This document shows, one piece after another, positions 1 to 9,713 of a stretch of 64,000 nucleotides of DNA. The stretch lies in NCBI GenBank assembly GCA_021399445.1, contig JAJTUQ010000009.1, positions 823,501 through 887,500 on the forward strand. The letters are read 5' to 3'. The notes under the pieces were generated by a model. The model did no database searches. It saw only the letters and a list, made by a program, of their open reading frames with translations, and had not been told where the DNA came from. The stretch is from Xylogone sp. PMI_703 (taxonomy: Eukaryota > Ascomycota > Leotiomycetes). Every line of letters begins with the position of its first letter. Position 1 is the stretch's first letter. The position numbers and the translations under genes were made by a program.

Positions 1-834
1 AAGATCGCAGTTGGAATCCAACTGAGGGTTCAATGATTCAAGCTCTGAAAGAGAGATACCGTTGGCTTGCGCAATAGCGAAGCAGGTATCGCCAGAGACA
101 ACGGTGACGGTGTTGGAGCATGAGCCACCCGAGCCGCCGCTGTTGCCTCCAGAGCCGGAGCCACCTGAGCCACCAGCCACACAGAGGACTTGGCCAACAT
201 CAATGTCACAGTTAGAGTCGAGAGATGGGTTCAGGGACTCCAATGTAGACAAGGAGATACCGAACTCCTGGGCAATAGCGAAGCAGGTGTCTCCGGAAAC
301 GACAGTAGTAGTCTGAGAGCAAGCCCCAGCGCCGCCGGAGCCACCAGAACCACCAGAACCGCCTGAACCACCGGAGGAGCCACCACCGATAGACCAGTTC
401 AAGACGTTGATCTGGGAGGCATCGTTGACGTTCTGGCCGAAGCCAGCCCACAGATCAGTGGTCATGTCGATAGAGTTCTGGGAGCCCTCGTTGGTGTCCG
501 CAACGGCGGCTTGCTGAGTAATACCATTGACTGGATCAGTCATTGTGACGATCTGAGCACAGAGGGTGTTGTGCTGGGCGGATCCAAACTGGTTCATGAC
601 GGATGCGGGCATGGCAACGAGAGGCATGTTGGCAGGGACGGCGTTGGGGAAGAAAGTGCTCAGGCCGCAGGAACCCTGGGTGAAGAAGGCTTGACGGCCT
701 ACTGCTGGGTCGCCGAACATGAAGAGGGAGCCTGGGTTGGTACCGGAGGTGATGACCTGGCGCTTAGGGATTGCGGCTCCAAAGGTGGTGGATGCCATGG
801 CCAGAGCCAAGGTAGGAAGGACTGAACCGTACAT
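1..834 (-). CDS. Secreted double-psi barrel (expansin/RlpA-like) protein with LysM domains, 3' end beyond window
   Basis: The ATG is at 834-832, and 278 codons stay open to the window edge with no intron. Residues 1-20 form a signal peptide (MYGSVLPTLALAMASTTFGA), followed by a dibasic PKR. Residues about 30-130 contain Cys-Gly, a small-residue-rich core and an AVADTNEGS stretch, and end in VLNWSI, the pattern of a double-psi beta-barrel as in expansins, barwin and RlpA. A Ser/Gly linker follows, then a complete LysM (VVSGDTCFAIAQEFG...SNCDI..GQVLCV) and a second LysM cut by the edge. LysM binds chitin or peptidoglycan. The protein is probably secreted and acts on a cell wall. Its LysM modules nearly match those of the divergent gene at 3348-4932, which suggests recent module exchange. 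The barrel call is from pattern only. No catalytic activity is claimed. Confidence 0.85.
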   Translation of the reverse strand, partial: MYGSVLPTLALAMASTTFGAAIPKRQVITSGTNPGSLFMFGDPAVGRQAFFTQGSCGLSTFFPNAVPANMPLVAMPASVMNQFGSAQHNTLCAQIVTMTDPVNGITQQAAVADTNEGSQNSIDMTTDLWAGFGQNVNDASQINVLNWSIGGGSSGGSGGSGGSGGSGGAGACSQTTTVVSGDTCFAIAQEFGISLSTLESLNPSLDSNCDIDVGQVLCVAGGSGGSGSGGNSGGSGGSCSNTVTVVSGDTCFAIAQANGISLSELESLNPQLDSNCDL

Positions 835-3347
835 TGTGAATAGATTCAAATGTAGCCTGAAAAGAACTAGAAAAGCTATTTGTCTGGTTTCTAGAGAAGG
901 TTGGTGATCTAATTTTATGTACACAGAACCAAATGCTGCTGCTGATCATGAACTATTTCGACGGGAAGACATAGTTCTACTTATACTCGTGGATTCTGCT
1001 GATTTTGCTTCACCCATGTACCTCGTCGGGATGATTACGATTCCCAAAATAAAATTTTCTCTCTCTTCATCTTCATCATCCTTCTACCTTCTTCCTCCCC
1101 GTCAGGTTCGAAATGGCCTAGGCCTATTCCTGTAGAGTTAGACCTTTTTCCGGGGACTTACCTACCCAATTCGAGCGCCGCTTTCCATATAGTCAGCAAC
1201 TAATGCTACGTTACTCCCAAAATGTGAAGGAATAAATTGTTATACAGTAGTGTACACTTTATTTAGGGGGTCTCATGTACGCTTATGGTCTGGTGAGAAG
1301 AGTGTGATCGGAGAGGCCGAATTGCTAGGGTTGTAAGATTGGGGAAGGGGGAGCCTGGTTTCACAAAAACGTATGAGCGTTGATGACAGTGCGGTTATTG
1401 CTGCTCATACAAACGGCGCGCCTACCACTACCTAAAAAAAGCTTGTCCTACGGCCGTAGTTAAGTGGGTAGGATGATATGAGGCCATTGCTATATCAGAT
1501 ATATTACTTATCACTATCAAGTGTATATTGCGTTTATACGAACAACAGCTTTGGCAGCTGAAAGAGATGCGCGCCTGTAACTGACACTGTCTCGCTGTAT
1601 AATTAGCCAGGGGCCAAGCGTCTCGGCGGTTTCTGTCAAACACGTGGGGGACGAGGGGTCTTCAAACCACCAATCCAGTCAATGTCAGACTGGCAGCAGC
1701 ACCCCGTTACTGATGATGGGATGAAAAAATCTAGAATCTCTTCTTCTACCTTACAACCATTCACAAGTACTGTATTCGCCGTTCACAAAGTAATCGCGCT
1801 GCGTGGCAAAGTCAGCTCTGCATACTGGAACTTTCCCAGGCCATACACAGTTGATTGATGATGCTCAGACGGCTCGCAATAGACCGGAAGCCCTAAGTGC
1901 GATTCGGCCTCGGGGATTCAACATTCTCCTCAAAGAGTTATTTTTTGTCTTCCTAATCATCCCAATCTTGGCGCCCACGAAGGATCCTTCCGGCGAAGGG
2001 GTCGGCTTTTTTGCGCAGCGCATTGACGAATGGAGCTGCCCGTACGGCCCTGCTGCCCTACGACGACGTCAGCAAAGGCCTCGGAGTTACAGTGGATGCA
2101 GGAACGAGCAGGAACGGGCCCCTCGCTCTGGGCTCTGGCTTGAGAGGGTCGTTTGGGCTGCAGCTGGAGTTGGGCTAAGAAAAGCCTCAGCCAATGCTTA
2201 TTGAAGCCTCCTCCAGCACGGTCCTAACTTACTTTGTGACGATCCCCGCAGGGCTCTCAGCCTGCCGTGGATTACTCCGGTAAACCCAGCATATAGCGTA
2301 ACAGTAACCATTTTTCAGTTGAAAGAGACCCAGTTATTAGAGTGTTCTCAAATCATATCATCTCATGGTTCGGCTCGAGTCAGCCACGTTTTGGCTACAG
2401 TTGTTGTCTTGATTGGCGAATGCGAAAGGCGTGCTGACATGACCGCGCGTTCTGTTCTGCTGACGCTTGAGTGCTTCCGGGAATACCTTCATGTTACCGT
2501 TGCCCAGTCTAGGTGGTCTCGGATTGATGCCTTGCATATCAGGCCCTATATGCTTACTCGTCCTATGTATGGTCGTTTGTGCAACATTGACTCGCTCTCG
2601 CCTGATTTTTCGGGACGATCTCTCCTTTTTCAGACGAAAATTATCCTCTGCACAGAGAAAATTATGAAATGCACTCATCATTAGCCTCAGGCTGCATAAC
2701 TCCTCATGGTTGCACAAGAGATATCGGCAGTGATTGATATGTCATAGTTATCAGGGCTAACCTGATCTGTATGTCGAAAGTATTGTCCTCTCAATCAGGG
2801 AAGTATAATTCCTTACAAGGGCGACTAAAACTTATTTTGCTCAGAGCAAGAAGAGCCTAGCGGAACGCTTACTATTACTGTACTTCAACTATCGCGGGTT
2901 GGTGACGTTTGGAGCACACTTCGGCCTAGCCCCGCAAGATCCCTTCCATTGTAATCACTATGCCAGAATTGTTCGGACGGTTGAGTTGATTAGTATTGGT
3001 GAATTGATTCAAACTAATCATGATCCTGCGTACACCACCATGATGATGCGGCAAACTATCGTGGAAGAGCCTTTCATACCCGCACGTTGCATGAAACGTT
3101 GCAGAGTTGTCCAATCCTCTACAGTTCGAGACCTTCTGAATGCAGAATGCATCGCGCTGGTGCTCAACTATGTCCGGATATCTATTTCCTCTTCATTGAA
3201 AGAAATCTATAAGAAGAGATGGATTGTTCTTCATTTCAGAGAACTCAACTTGGCAGGCACAAGCAGCACTTCAAACTTCCCATCTCTGCCTGGACGCATA
3301 TCTCAGATATCTTTTAAGATTTATCATCCCAAGCCTTTGAATCAGCA
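835..3347. other. Intergenic region between divergent LysM genes
   Basis: This 2.5-kb stretch separates two divergently transcribed genes and must hold both promoters. Short open frames occur on both strands, but none has a recognisable motif, a plausible signal peptide or intron structure. I see no RNA gene or mobile element. Confidence 0.6.
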
Positions 3348-4932
3348 ATGTATTCCTCTTCTCATGTATGGACCCAAATTCCCCCGCATATGGAGTTGAA
3401 GCCTTAGTCAATATGTATGCTAAACGTTTTCTAGCTGTTGGCCACCGTGCCCATCTTCTCCCTGGCCGCTGCGGCGCCAATCTTGGAGAGAGGAGCAAAC
3501 TTTGTTCTTTCCACCTTGGCAGTAAATGTAGCCCAGAATGGCGTTGGAAGTGTTGTCACCAACCCTACTGCCCTGTCGTTCTTCCACGCGGACGGTAGCG
3601 GCGTGCCAGGTCCTACCACTCAGCCTCAGTACGTCTGCTACTCCGGACCTGCGAGCAATTTCCCGGACCCGTCTACCTGGATTGACTTCGAAGACATGTG
3701 GACTATCAACCAGCAGGCCCAACTGAACAACTGGCCGCTTGATACTCCTCAGATTCAGGCTGATATGAAAGCATCTATTCTATCAGTTGCAGCGGACTCC
3801 GCGGTGGACCCTAGATGGATCTTCGCTGTTATCATGCAGGAAGTAAGAATTTGTATCTTAATATTCAATTCAAATGTTAACAAGCCCCCCTTAGTCTACT
3901 GGTAATGTTGGAGTCGGTTGCACAAACAACTTTATTGAGAACTGTGGTCTCATGCAGGCATCTGCCGGCTCTGTCTCCTTTGACCCCAACAACCCCGTTG
4001 GGAGCATCCAGCAGATGATTGTTGATGGCACTCAAGGAACTTCCCAAGGTGCTGGATATGTTCAATTACTCAACCAGACACCCGGAGCTGGAGTAGCGTG
4101 CACTGGTGGTAACCCTTACGAGGCTGCTCGAGGTTACAACTCCGGTAGCATCGACGCCAACAACCTCTCCAACGGTATCACTTCCACTGCCAACTATGTT
4201 AGCGACATTGCCAACCGTCTTCACGGCTGGGATGGAAACGGAGCAGGCTCGTCAGTTTGCGGTTTCACCAACGATCGCAACTCTGTGACATCAGCCCCTG
4301 GTGACACTTGCCCTGCCAGTGGATCCGGAGGCTCTGGTGGGTCCGGCGGGTCTGGTGGCTCTGGTGGTACTTGCACTCAGACTACTACGGTTGTTTCTGG
4401 CGACACCTGCTTCGCAATTGCACAAGAATTTGGCATTACCGTGGCTCAATTACAATCCTTCAACCCAACTTTAGACTCCAACTGCGACCTCAGTATCGGC
4501 CAGAGCCTTTGCGTTGCCGAGAGCTCTGGTAGCTCTGGCTCTGGTGGCTCTGGCGGCTCTGGGGGTTCTGGTGGGTCCGGTGGTACTGGTACTTGCTCTC
4601 AGACGACTACAGTTGTATCCGGTGATACTTGCTTCGCAATTGCGCAAGAATTCGGCCTTACTGTGGCTCAGTTGGAATCCTTCAACCCAACATTAGACTC
4701 TAACTGTGATCTCAGTATCGGCCAGTCCCTTTGCGTTGCCGAGAGCGCTGGTAGCTCTGGTGGCTCTGGTGGCTCCGGAGGCTCATGCTCTAGCACAGTT
4801 ACAGTTGTCTCGGGTGATACCTGCTCTGCTATCGCTTCGCGATTCGGCATTTCATTGTCGACACTCGAGTCGCTGAACCCTCAATTGGATTCCAACTGCG
4901 ATCTTGACATTGGCGATGTTCTCTGTGTTTAA
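3348..4932 (+). CDS. Secreted SLT/GH23-type lytic transglycosylase-like enzyme with three LysM domains
   Basis: Proposed exons are 3348-3365, 3435-3842 and 3895-4932, about 487 residues. The frame of the main exon has a stop at 3432-3434, so I start at ATG 3348: donor GTATGG at 3366, branch CTAAAC and acceptor TTTTCTAG at 3434 keep phase and give a hydrophobic signal peptide. The catalytic domain (residues about 25-245) shows the soluble lytic transglycosylase signatures: Glu142-Ser143 (QES), GLMQ at 160-163 and a RGYNSG motif near 221. Intron 2 lies exactly between Glu142 and Ser143. Three LysM modules follow, separated by Ser/Gly linkers, each with paired cysteines (DTCFAIAQ...NCDL..GQSLCV). 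Likely role: cleavage of bacterial peptidoglycan outside the cell. This fold is mainly bacterial, so horizontal origin is possible. Exon 1 is inferred; the rest is firm. Confidence 0.85.
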
Positions 4933-4965
4933 ATTGGCACATAACGACACATAGGGTTTTTAACC

Positions 4966-5103
4966 TGTACATATTGGATCTTCCGGTACATATTGAATCT
5001 TTCGGGGTGTATATATTGAGGTTTGAGATGTATATATTGAGGTTTTTGAAGTGTATATATTGATGCTCTGAGGTGTATATATTGCAGTTCCGCGTTGTAT
5101 ATA
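4966..5103 (+). promoter_or_regulatory. Array of PUF-like UGUAHAUA elements in the presumed 3' UTR
   Basis: Starting 33 bases after the stop codon, an 8-base core recurs about every 22 bases. TGTACATA is at 4966; a degenerate GGTACATA is at 4985; TGTATATA is at 5008, 5029, 5052, 5074 and 5096. The cores are usually followed by TTGA. UGUANAUA is the consensus bound by Pumilio/PUF proteins (Puf3 type) in mRNA 3' UTRs. The spacer bases are less conserved than the core. A degenerating AT-rich minisatellite is the alternative. Confidence 0.5.
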
Positions 5104-5839
5104 GTCTATTTAGCTAACGCGCTCGCTCAAATGTTATCAGATGTTCTCAGACTGCGCGACAGAATGCTATAGTCCATCAAGTGATTCTCGCTCATAACTT
5201 CTTCTTTGTCCAGACTCATATCATTTTAGGTAAGTATAAGCCACATTCACTCAAGATGAGACTTGGGCTTGTTTAGAAGGGACTGTTAACTTCCTCTCTG
5301 GGTTCGGCCCGTGTGGTGGCTAATTTTAACGTATGATGGGCTGAACGTTCAGATGTTCCCTTTTAGACATCCCTGCGTCGACGAAAGGAGGAGAGAATGC
5401 GCCATTATTAGCCCTAAGGAAACGCCATGATACAACAATAGAATTAGAGGAAGGTCTAAACTTCTCGGCTGTTTCATATACCTACCACCGCCCGAATATT
5501 CGGAATCTCGCACCTAACCGAGCCAGCATAGAATGAATGCCCGTGCAGACTAGATTATGAAGATTTGAGCACCTTATTAATCTTTAAATCATGGGTAAGA
5601 TGATGCATCAGGAAGTAGCACCCCAGAAAGCGCATAGGCGCAAGCATTTAGGGCCTCACTATTGCGGGATGAGTAGCTCTGATACCGTCAAGACTATGAT
5701 ACATGTTAGCGCGATTAAAATTGTGATATTTTGAAGCGTTGATGTCGTGGAGAGCGACCACAAATTGTACCTATGCTTTCAAAAACTGAATTCCCTAATT
5801 GCTTGCTGCTTGCTCCGTATGACTTCTTGTTCTCCCAGC
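5104..5839. other. Intergenic, no gene seen
   Basis: Mixed-composition sequence with no open frame, RNA gene or repeat that I can support. Confidence 0.5.
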
Positions 5840-6436
5840 TTACTCTGCTATGTCAAACCAAACATAAGATGGTATAAGCAGATACGTAACTAGAGTTCTC
5901 CTTCCGTCCTGACGTGCTGCTATTAACTGGTCCACGCTGAGTCGAATGTCTTTTAAGCGGCACTGGATGCTATTCCAGAGCTCTTCAGATAGTCTAGGCG
6001 ACAAAAAGTTAGAATTTGCCTTTGAAGCTATTTCGGGAAGGCGATTGACATACCCGGATGCACCGTGAGAAAAGTTTGCCATCCAACTATCCAAAGACAG
6101 CATGGGGAAAATATGTTCCTGCGACCTCATTTGGCAAAATAGATGATCATATTTTCTGTGCTTAAACCTCAAAGATGATTCGGTACATCGCCACTGAGCG
6201 ACTCCACAGCTGTGTTGACGTGGCTCCACGCTCTGCAACCTCTCGCCCCAAGGTGTCATCCAGAAGACCCAACGCTTTGAGACTTCTAGCTCGTCACCAA
6301 GACGGTTATTATGACCTGAATTCATAAAATCGCATCTCAGCAGAAGGTAGCGTATCTCTTCATATAGATTTTGATTTCGAAGAACGATCCCAGGTCGGGT
6401 ATTGACGCCTCGAATGGTTACGCTCGCCGCTCAGCA
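5840..6436 (-). CDS. Possible hypothetical protein or gene fragment
   Basis: An open frame on the minus strand encodes at least 161 residues from the first ATG at 6325. It stays open upstream to about 6436, where it reads NLYEEIRYLLLRCDF before that ATG. The LYEEIR..LL pattern resembles the segment after the N terminus of fungal F-box/2EXR-like proteins, but the first part of such a protein is missing. I do not recognise the rest. It could be a decayed fragment. Function unknown. Confidence 0.25.
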
Positions 6437-6552
6437 CGACCCCACATCAGGCTGAGTTGTCCAGAATTTTATCAATAGCATCGGGCTTAAAAATAAGTGC
6501 AGCGCACCGCCTTTTCTTTTCTCGCCATCTTGAATTAGAGACAATCCAAACC

Positions 6553-6839
6553 ATGGAGCAGTCACGAGATGCCGGTAATAATGAGAGCGTCTTCGAGAGA
6601 CTTCAGCATTGGTTAAATGATGTTACCGGGAGACAAGGAGCGTGCCGGAAGGCAGATTGCTCAAACTACTCGGGCTCCGAAGATTACTGCGTCCAACGTC
6701 AGTACTGAAATCTCAATCGCATCTGTTCGTAGAACTAAACTACCTAGATTCCTGCCACGAATGTCATGAGTCGCCCTCTATAGTCCAGTTCGCAAACGAG
6801 CTGGGATTCTGTGGTCCATGTGAGGATTTTCCCCACTGA
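6553..6839 (+). CDS. Small Cys/His-rich protein, possible zinc-binding
   Basis: Two exons, 6553-6697 and 6748-6839, join through a 50-bp intron (GTCAGT donor, CTAAAC branch, CCTAG acceptor) and give 78 residues. The first half is acidic and amphipathic (VFERLQHWLNDVTG). The second half has the spacing C-x4-C-x9-C-x3-C-x2-C, then CGPC near the end, with His residues interleaved. This resembles the single small zinc-finger-like motif seen in many short fungal hypothetical proteins. Splicing removes a frame break and fuses all cysteines into one domain, which supports the model. No signal peptide. Function unknown. Confidence 0.5.
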
Positions 6840-7848
6840 CCGCTCCGGTTGCTGAGATCATTTTGTATTAATCTTCACATAGGCTACTGGAAAATAGGCC
6901 CAGAATATTCATCTACGACTATTTTCCCCGTCATCAACGTCAACGAGTCCATTGTGTCCATTCCTGTAACGTTATAGATTGTCTGCATCGCAGGGCTGGT
7001 CTTCATCATGGGTTGGCGCGAGCATTAAAAATAAGCTTCTATTGATTTACAAGTAGAGCAAGATCACGGAAAAGTTCGAATTCGCTTAGACTTGTAATAC
7101 CGCAGGCTGTAGTTTAGGAGTTGGAATATACCAAGTTTTCTTTTGGCTGCATGATCACCTGATTTACTCTTCTAGCTCATCAACTCGAGGTAGTTATCAC
7201 AATTCTATTTATTGACTGGGCATGCACATAACCTCTTCATGTTCTCAGATAATCGGGAGGATTCGATATAATCTCGCGGTCTTTGTTGCAGTTGGATAGC
7301 ATGAAGTATGGGATATGAGTGCCAGGATGGACTGAAGAGCTTAGGTCCAATGGGGCCCTTGGATTTCAGCCAAGACTGGGGTAATATGAGTGGTTTCTTT
7401 TTATTCTACACTCATAGAAGTCTCTAAAGAACCTTTAGTTAGGTATACAGGAAAAGTCCTGGCTAGTTTCTCACTGGACCCACCACTAGCGTCGGTCTAC
7501 ATAGAGGTTTTGCTTTATTAATTCTACGCTTCATTTAACAATTCCTTGATGATCAGATCAAAATCAGCCATCTTATCGTAATACTCACTTTACTAGTTCT
7601 TCTGGTTATGAGTGTGGTCTGCTTACTTTGGGAAATATAAAGGTCCCTGTTTGTATACAGTCACATGGTTAACCGTGTGATGTAATTAGTCCTAACCAGA
7701 AGTAATAATGTAACTTTAAGCATTTAACCCTAAAGACCTCTTCGAGGTATCGAACAATTGGTGCTCTCATGCCAAAGGCGTACAGCCTTTCAATGCGTAA
7801 ATATTCCAGCCCGACAAATCGACCTTCACATCTACCAGAAAGCCATTA
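6840..7848. other. Intergenic, contains one dispersed-repeat copy
   Basis: No supported gene. A 27-bp motif at 7683-7709 is repeated at 14233-14259 (listed separately). The end of the region is the 3' side of the minus-strand SDR. Confidence 0.5.
7683..7709. repeat. Dispersed repeat copy A
   Basis: The motif TAATTAGTCCTAACCAGAAG and its continuation matches 14233-14259 over about 27 bases, differing only by transitions. A shared TGGTTAA lies a little upstream in both copies. This probably represents the end of a decayed mobile element. Confidence 0.4.
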
Positions 7849-8954
7849 TTACCAGGACGTGTACCCTCCATCGACAAGCAAATCGGTGGCAGTGATATAT
7901 GCACTTGCATCTGAGAGCAGGAACGTAATAGGGCCTCGAAAATCTTCAGGTACCGCAAGGCGCTTCAACATAGTCTCTTGCGTCCACAGTGTCTCCACGC
8001 CATCTTCCCGAAGAATAGCTGATGACATTGGCGTCTTAATGACACCGGGACTGATAGAGTTGACTCTTATCATATGTGACCCCTCATGACAACCCCATTC
8101 GGCTGCCAAGTTGCGTGTCAGTTGATGGACACCAGCCTTCGAGGCCGAGTAAGCTGCGGTTCCGATGCCCTAGAGAAATTAAAAAGTGGTTCTTCGTGGT
8201 CAAAATTTCCACAAAATCGCGTGCTTTCTTACCTTGTTAACTACATATCCACTCATGCTAGCAATGAAAACGAAGCTGGCCGAGAACTTCTGTCTCTGTA
8301 CAATACGTGCCGCCATTTGTGCGACGATCAATGATCCAACGAGGTTAACATCAATGATTCGTCTGGCAGTTTCGAGAGGAAATGAGATAGATTCTCCAAG
8401 TACACTAATGCCAGCAGAGTTGACTAAACCCCTCAGAGGAAATCTCGCAGAGGTGGTAGCCTTTTCAAAGACGGTCTCTGTTTGTTCAGGGTCGGTTATG
8501 TCACAGCTGTAGTAGCTCAGGGAACTGCCATGTTTCTCGCCGGTGCTTTTCAATTCTCCTGGTGGTAGAAATGAAGTCTCTGGATTAGCCTTTTCTCCAC
8601 ACACGTATTATTCCGATAAAAGAGGAGCGAATAAGGAGGCAGATTGAAATAGAGGGAGCATACCCCAAGCAGAATCATCTGGCTCTTCATTGGCACAGTC
8701 AACTGCAATGACGTCGCCGCCAACTTCCAATATAGCTTTGGAGAGTTCTCTTCCCAAACCACCCGTTGCACCAGTGACTGACACACATCTTTAGTATAAG
8801 CTCAAATATCTCGGAATTAGATGTTGACAGCTTCCAAGCCAGTCCAAAGGAATAACTCACCAATAATAGCTCTTCCGTTGAGAAGAAACAGGTTCTTCAT
8901 ATCACAAATCTCCTTCAGAGAACCTTCTCCGCTTGTCGCTGGTGTGACGGTCAT
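7849..8954 (-). CDS. Short-chain dehydrogenase/reductase (classical SDR)
   Basis: Four exons (8954-8861, 8777-8664, 8594-8233, 8169-7849) join in phase to 296 residues. The N-terminal NAD(P)-binding glycine motif TGATGGLG spans exon junction 1. NSAG, the ASMSG catalytic Ser region, YSASK (catalytic Tyr and Lys) and ISPGVIKTPM follow in the standard order, and the protein ends in LLVDGG. It should be a soluble NAD(P)H oxidoreductase; the substrate cannot be read from sequence. Acceptors are CAG, GAG and TAG, and all introns are 58-85 bp. The gene is convergent with nothing nearby and has a long upstream gap. Confidence is high for the family and low for the reaction. Confidence 0.88.
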
Positions 8955-9331
8955 GTTGCTTGCGAGTGTGAGGGAATGATATTGAGATTCTATTCATAAC
9001 CATTCAGAGGAGGAGGAAAGACAAGATGTAGGATGTGTTTCCCAGAAGCGTGCTTTGGTCAGAGGACAAAATTTGGAGAATAGCTCCTTGGCTCCTGGCA
9101 TTAGGCACAGGGTTGAAAGTGCTCATTGGTCCATTTGGTAGTCGATGCTTTGACAGATAATGGGATGCGGTGAGTTCAGTTAAAGCTTAGATGGCGGTGG
9201 AAACAAGCATAAGAAAGGCCCCAGGCTTGTCCAGCTCCTCATCAACCAATGGAGAGCGATGATACTGCATTATCTGTGTATGTGTGCGTGTGTGCAAAGC
9301 AACTGGCTGCATAACGAACTAGTATTAGCTG

Positions 9332-9354
9332 CGGCGTGCGGTCCGCACGCCGCA
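9332..9354. repeat. GC-rich inverted repeat
   Basis: The segment reads GCGGCGTGCG then GTC then CGCACGCCGC, a perfect 10-bp inverted repeat with a 3-base centre. It lies in a promoter region and could be a regulator site or a hairpin. Confidence 0.5.
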
Positions 9355-9621
9355 TTGAAGATATTTGAATAGTGCTAGAGTTCTGAGTTCTGATTGGAAA
9401 CGCGATCTCTGCGCCGCCATCGGAGGGGATTTGTAAGTCTAAATTATGGATTTAGGACTCGAAGCTGGCCTTCAAGAGTAGAGTGTTGGAGAACTGTGGA
9501 ACTGAACCAGCCAAGTTGCTTACCTGGCGGCCCCCCACAGAATGCTGTACAGACTTTTCCCCTTCTGCCTGAAAGGGGAAAAAATACGAAACTACTTCGA
9601 TGACCTCGTGCACGCAATATC

Positions 9622-9627
9622 TATAAA
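9622..9627 (+). promoter_or_regulatory. TATA box of the transaldolase-like gene
   Basis: TATAAA lies 87 bp before ATG 9714 and is followed by pyrimidine-rich leader sequence. This is the usual spacing for a fungal promoter. Confidence 0.45.
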
Positions 9628-9713
9628 TTCTGGCTGGATGGCTTGATCATTCTAAGTCTTTCTATCTGTGTACTCTTTTATTATAGCTTATTACTCTAAC
9701 TCAACTGCCTAAT

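Larger units (their letters stand above)
8955..9713. other. Divergent promoter region between SDR and transaldolase-like gene
   Basis: The region contains a GCGGCGTGCGGTCCGCACGCCGC palindrome-like segment near 9332-9354 and a short TGTGTG run near 9280. A TATA box serves the rightward gene (listed separately). No coding frame is supported. Confidence 0.5.

Noticed and set aside
1803..2204. 133-codon plus-strand frame
   Set aside because: No motif, no intron signals; the composition follows the surrounding non-coding DNA.
2319..2717. Overlapping 120-codon frames on both strands
   Set aside because: Open on both strands at once, no recognisable protein text, no start context.
3412..3434. ATG at 3412 as start of the GH23-LysM gene with a one-base deletion
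   Set aside because: An intron from 3366 to 3434 with a good branch point and acceptor gives a clean signal peptide without invoking an error.
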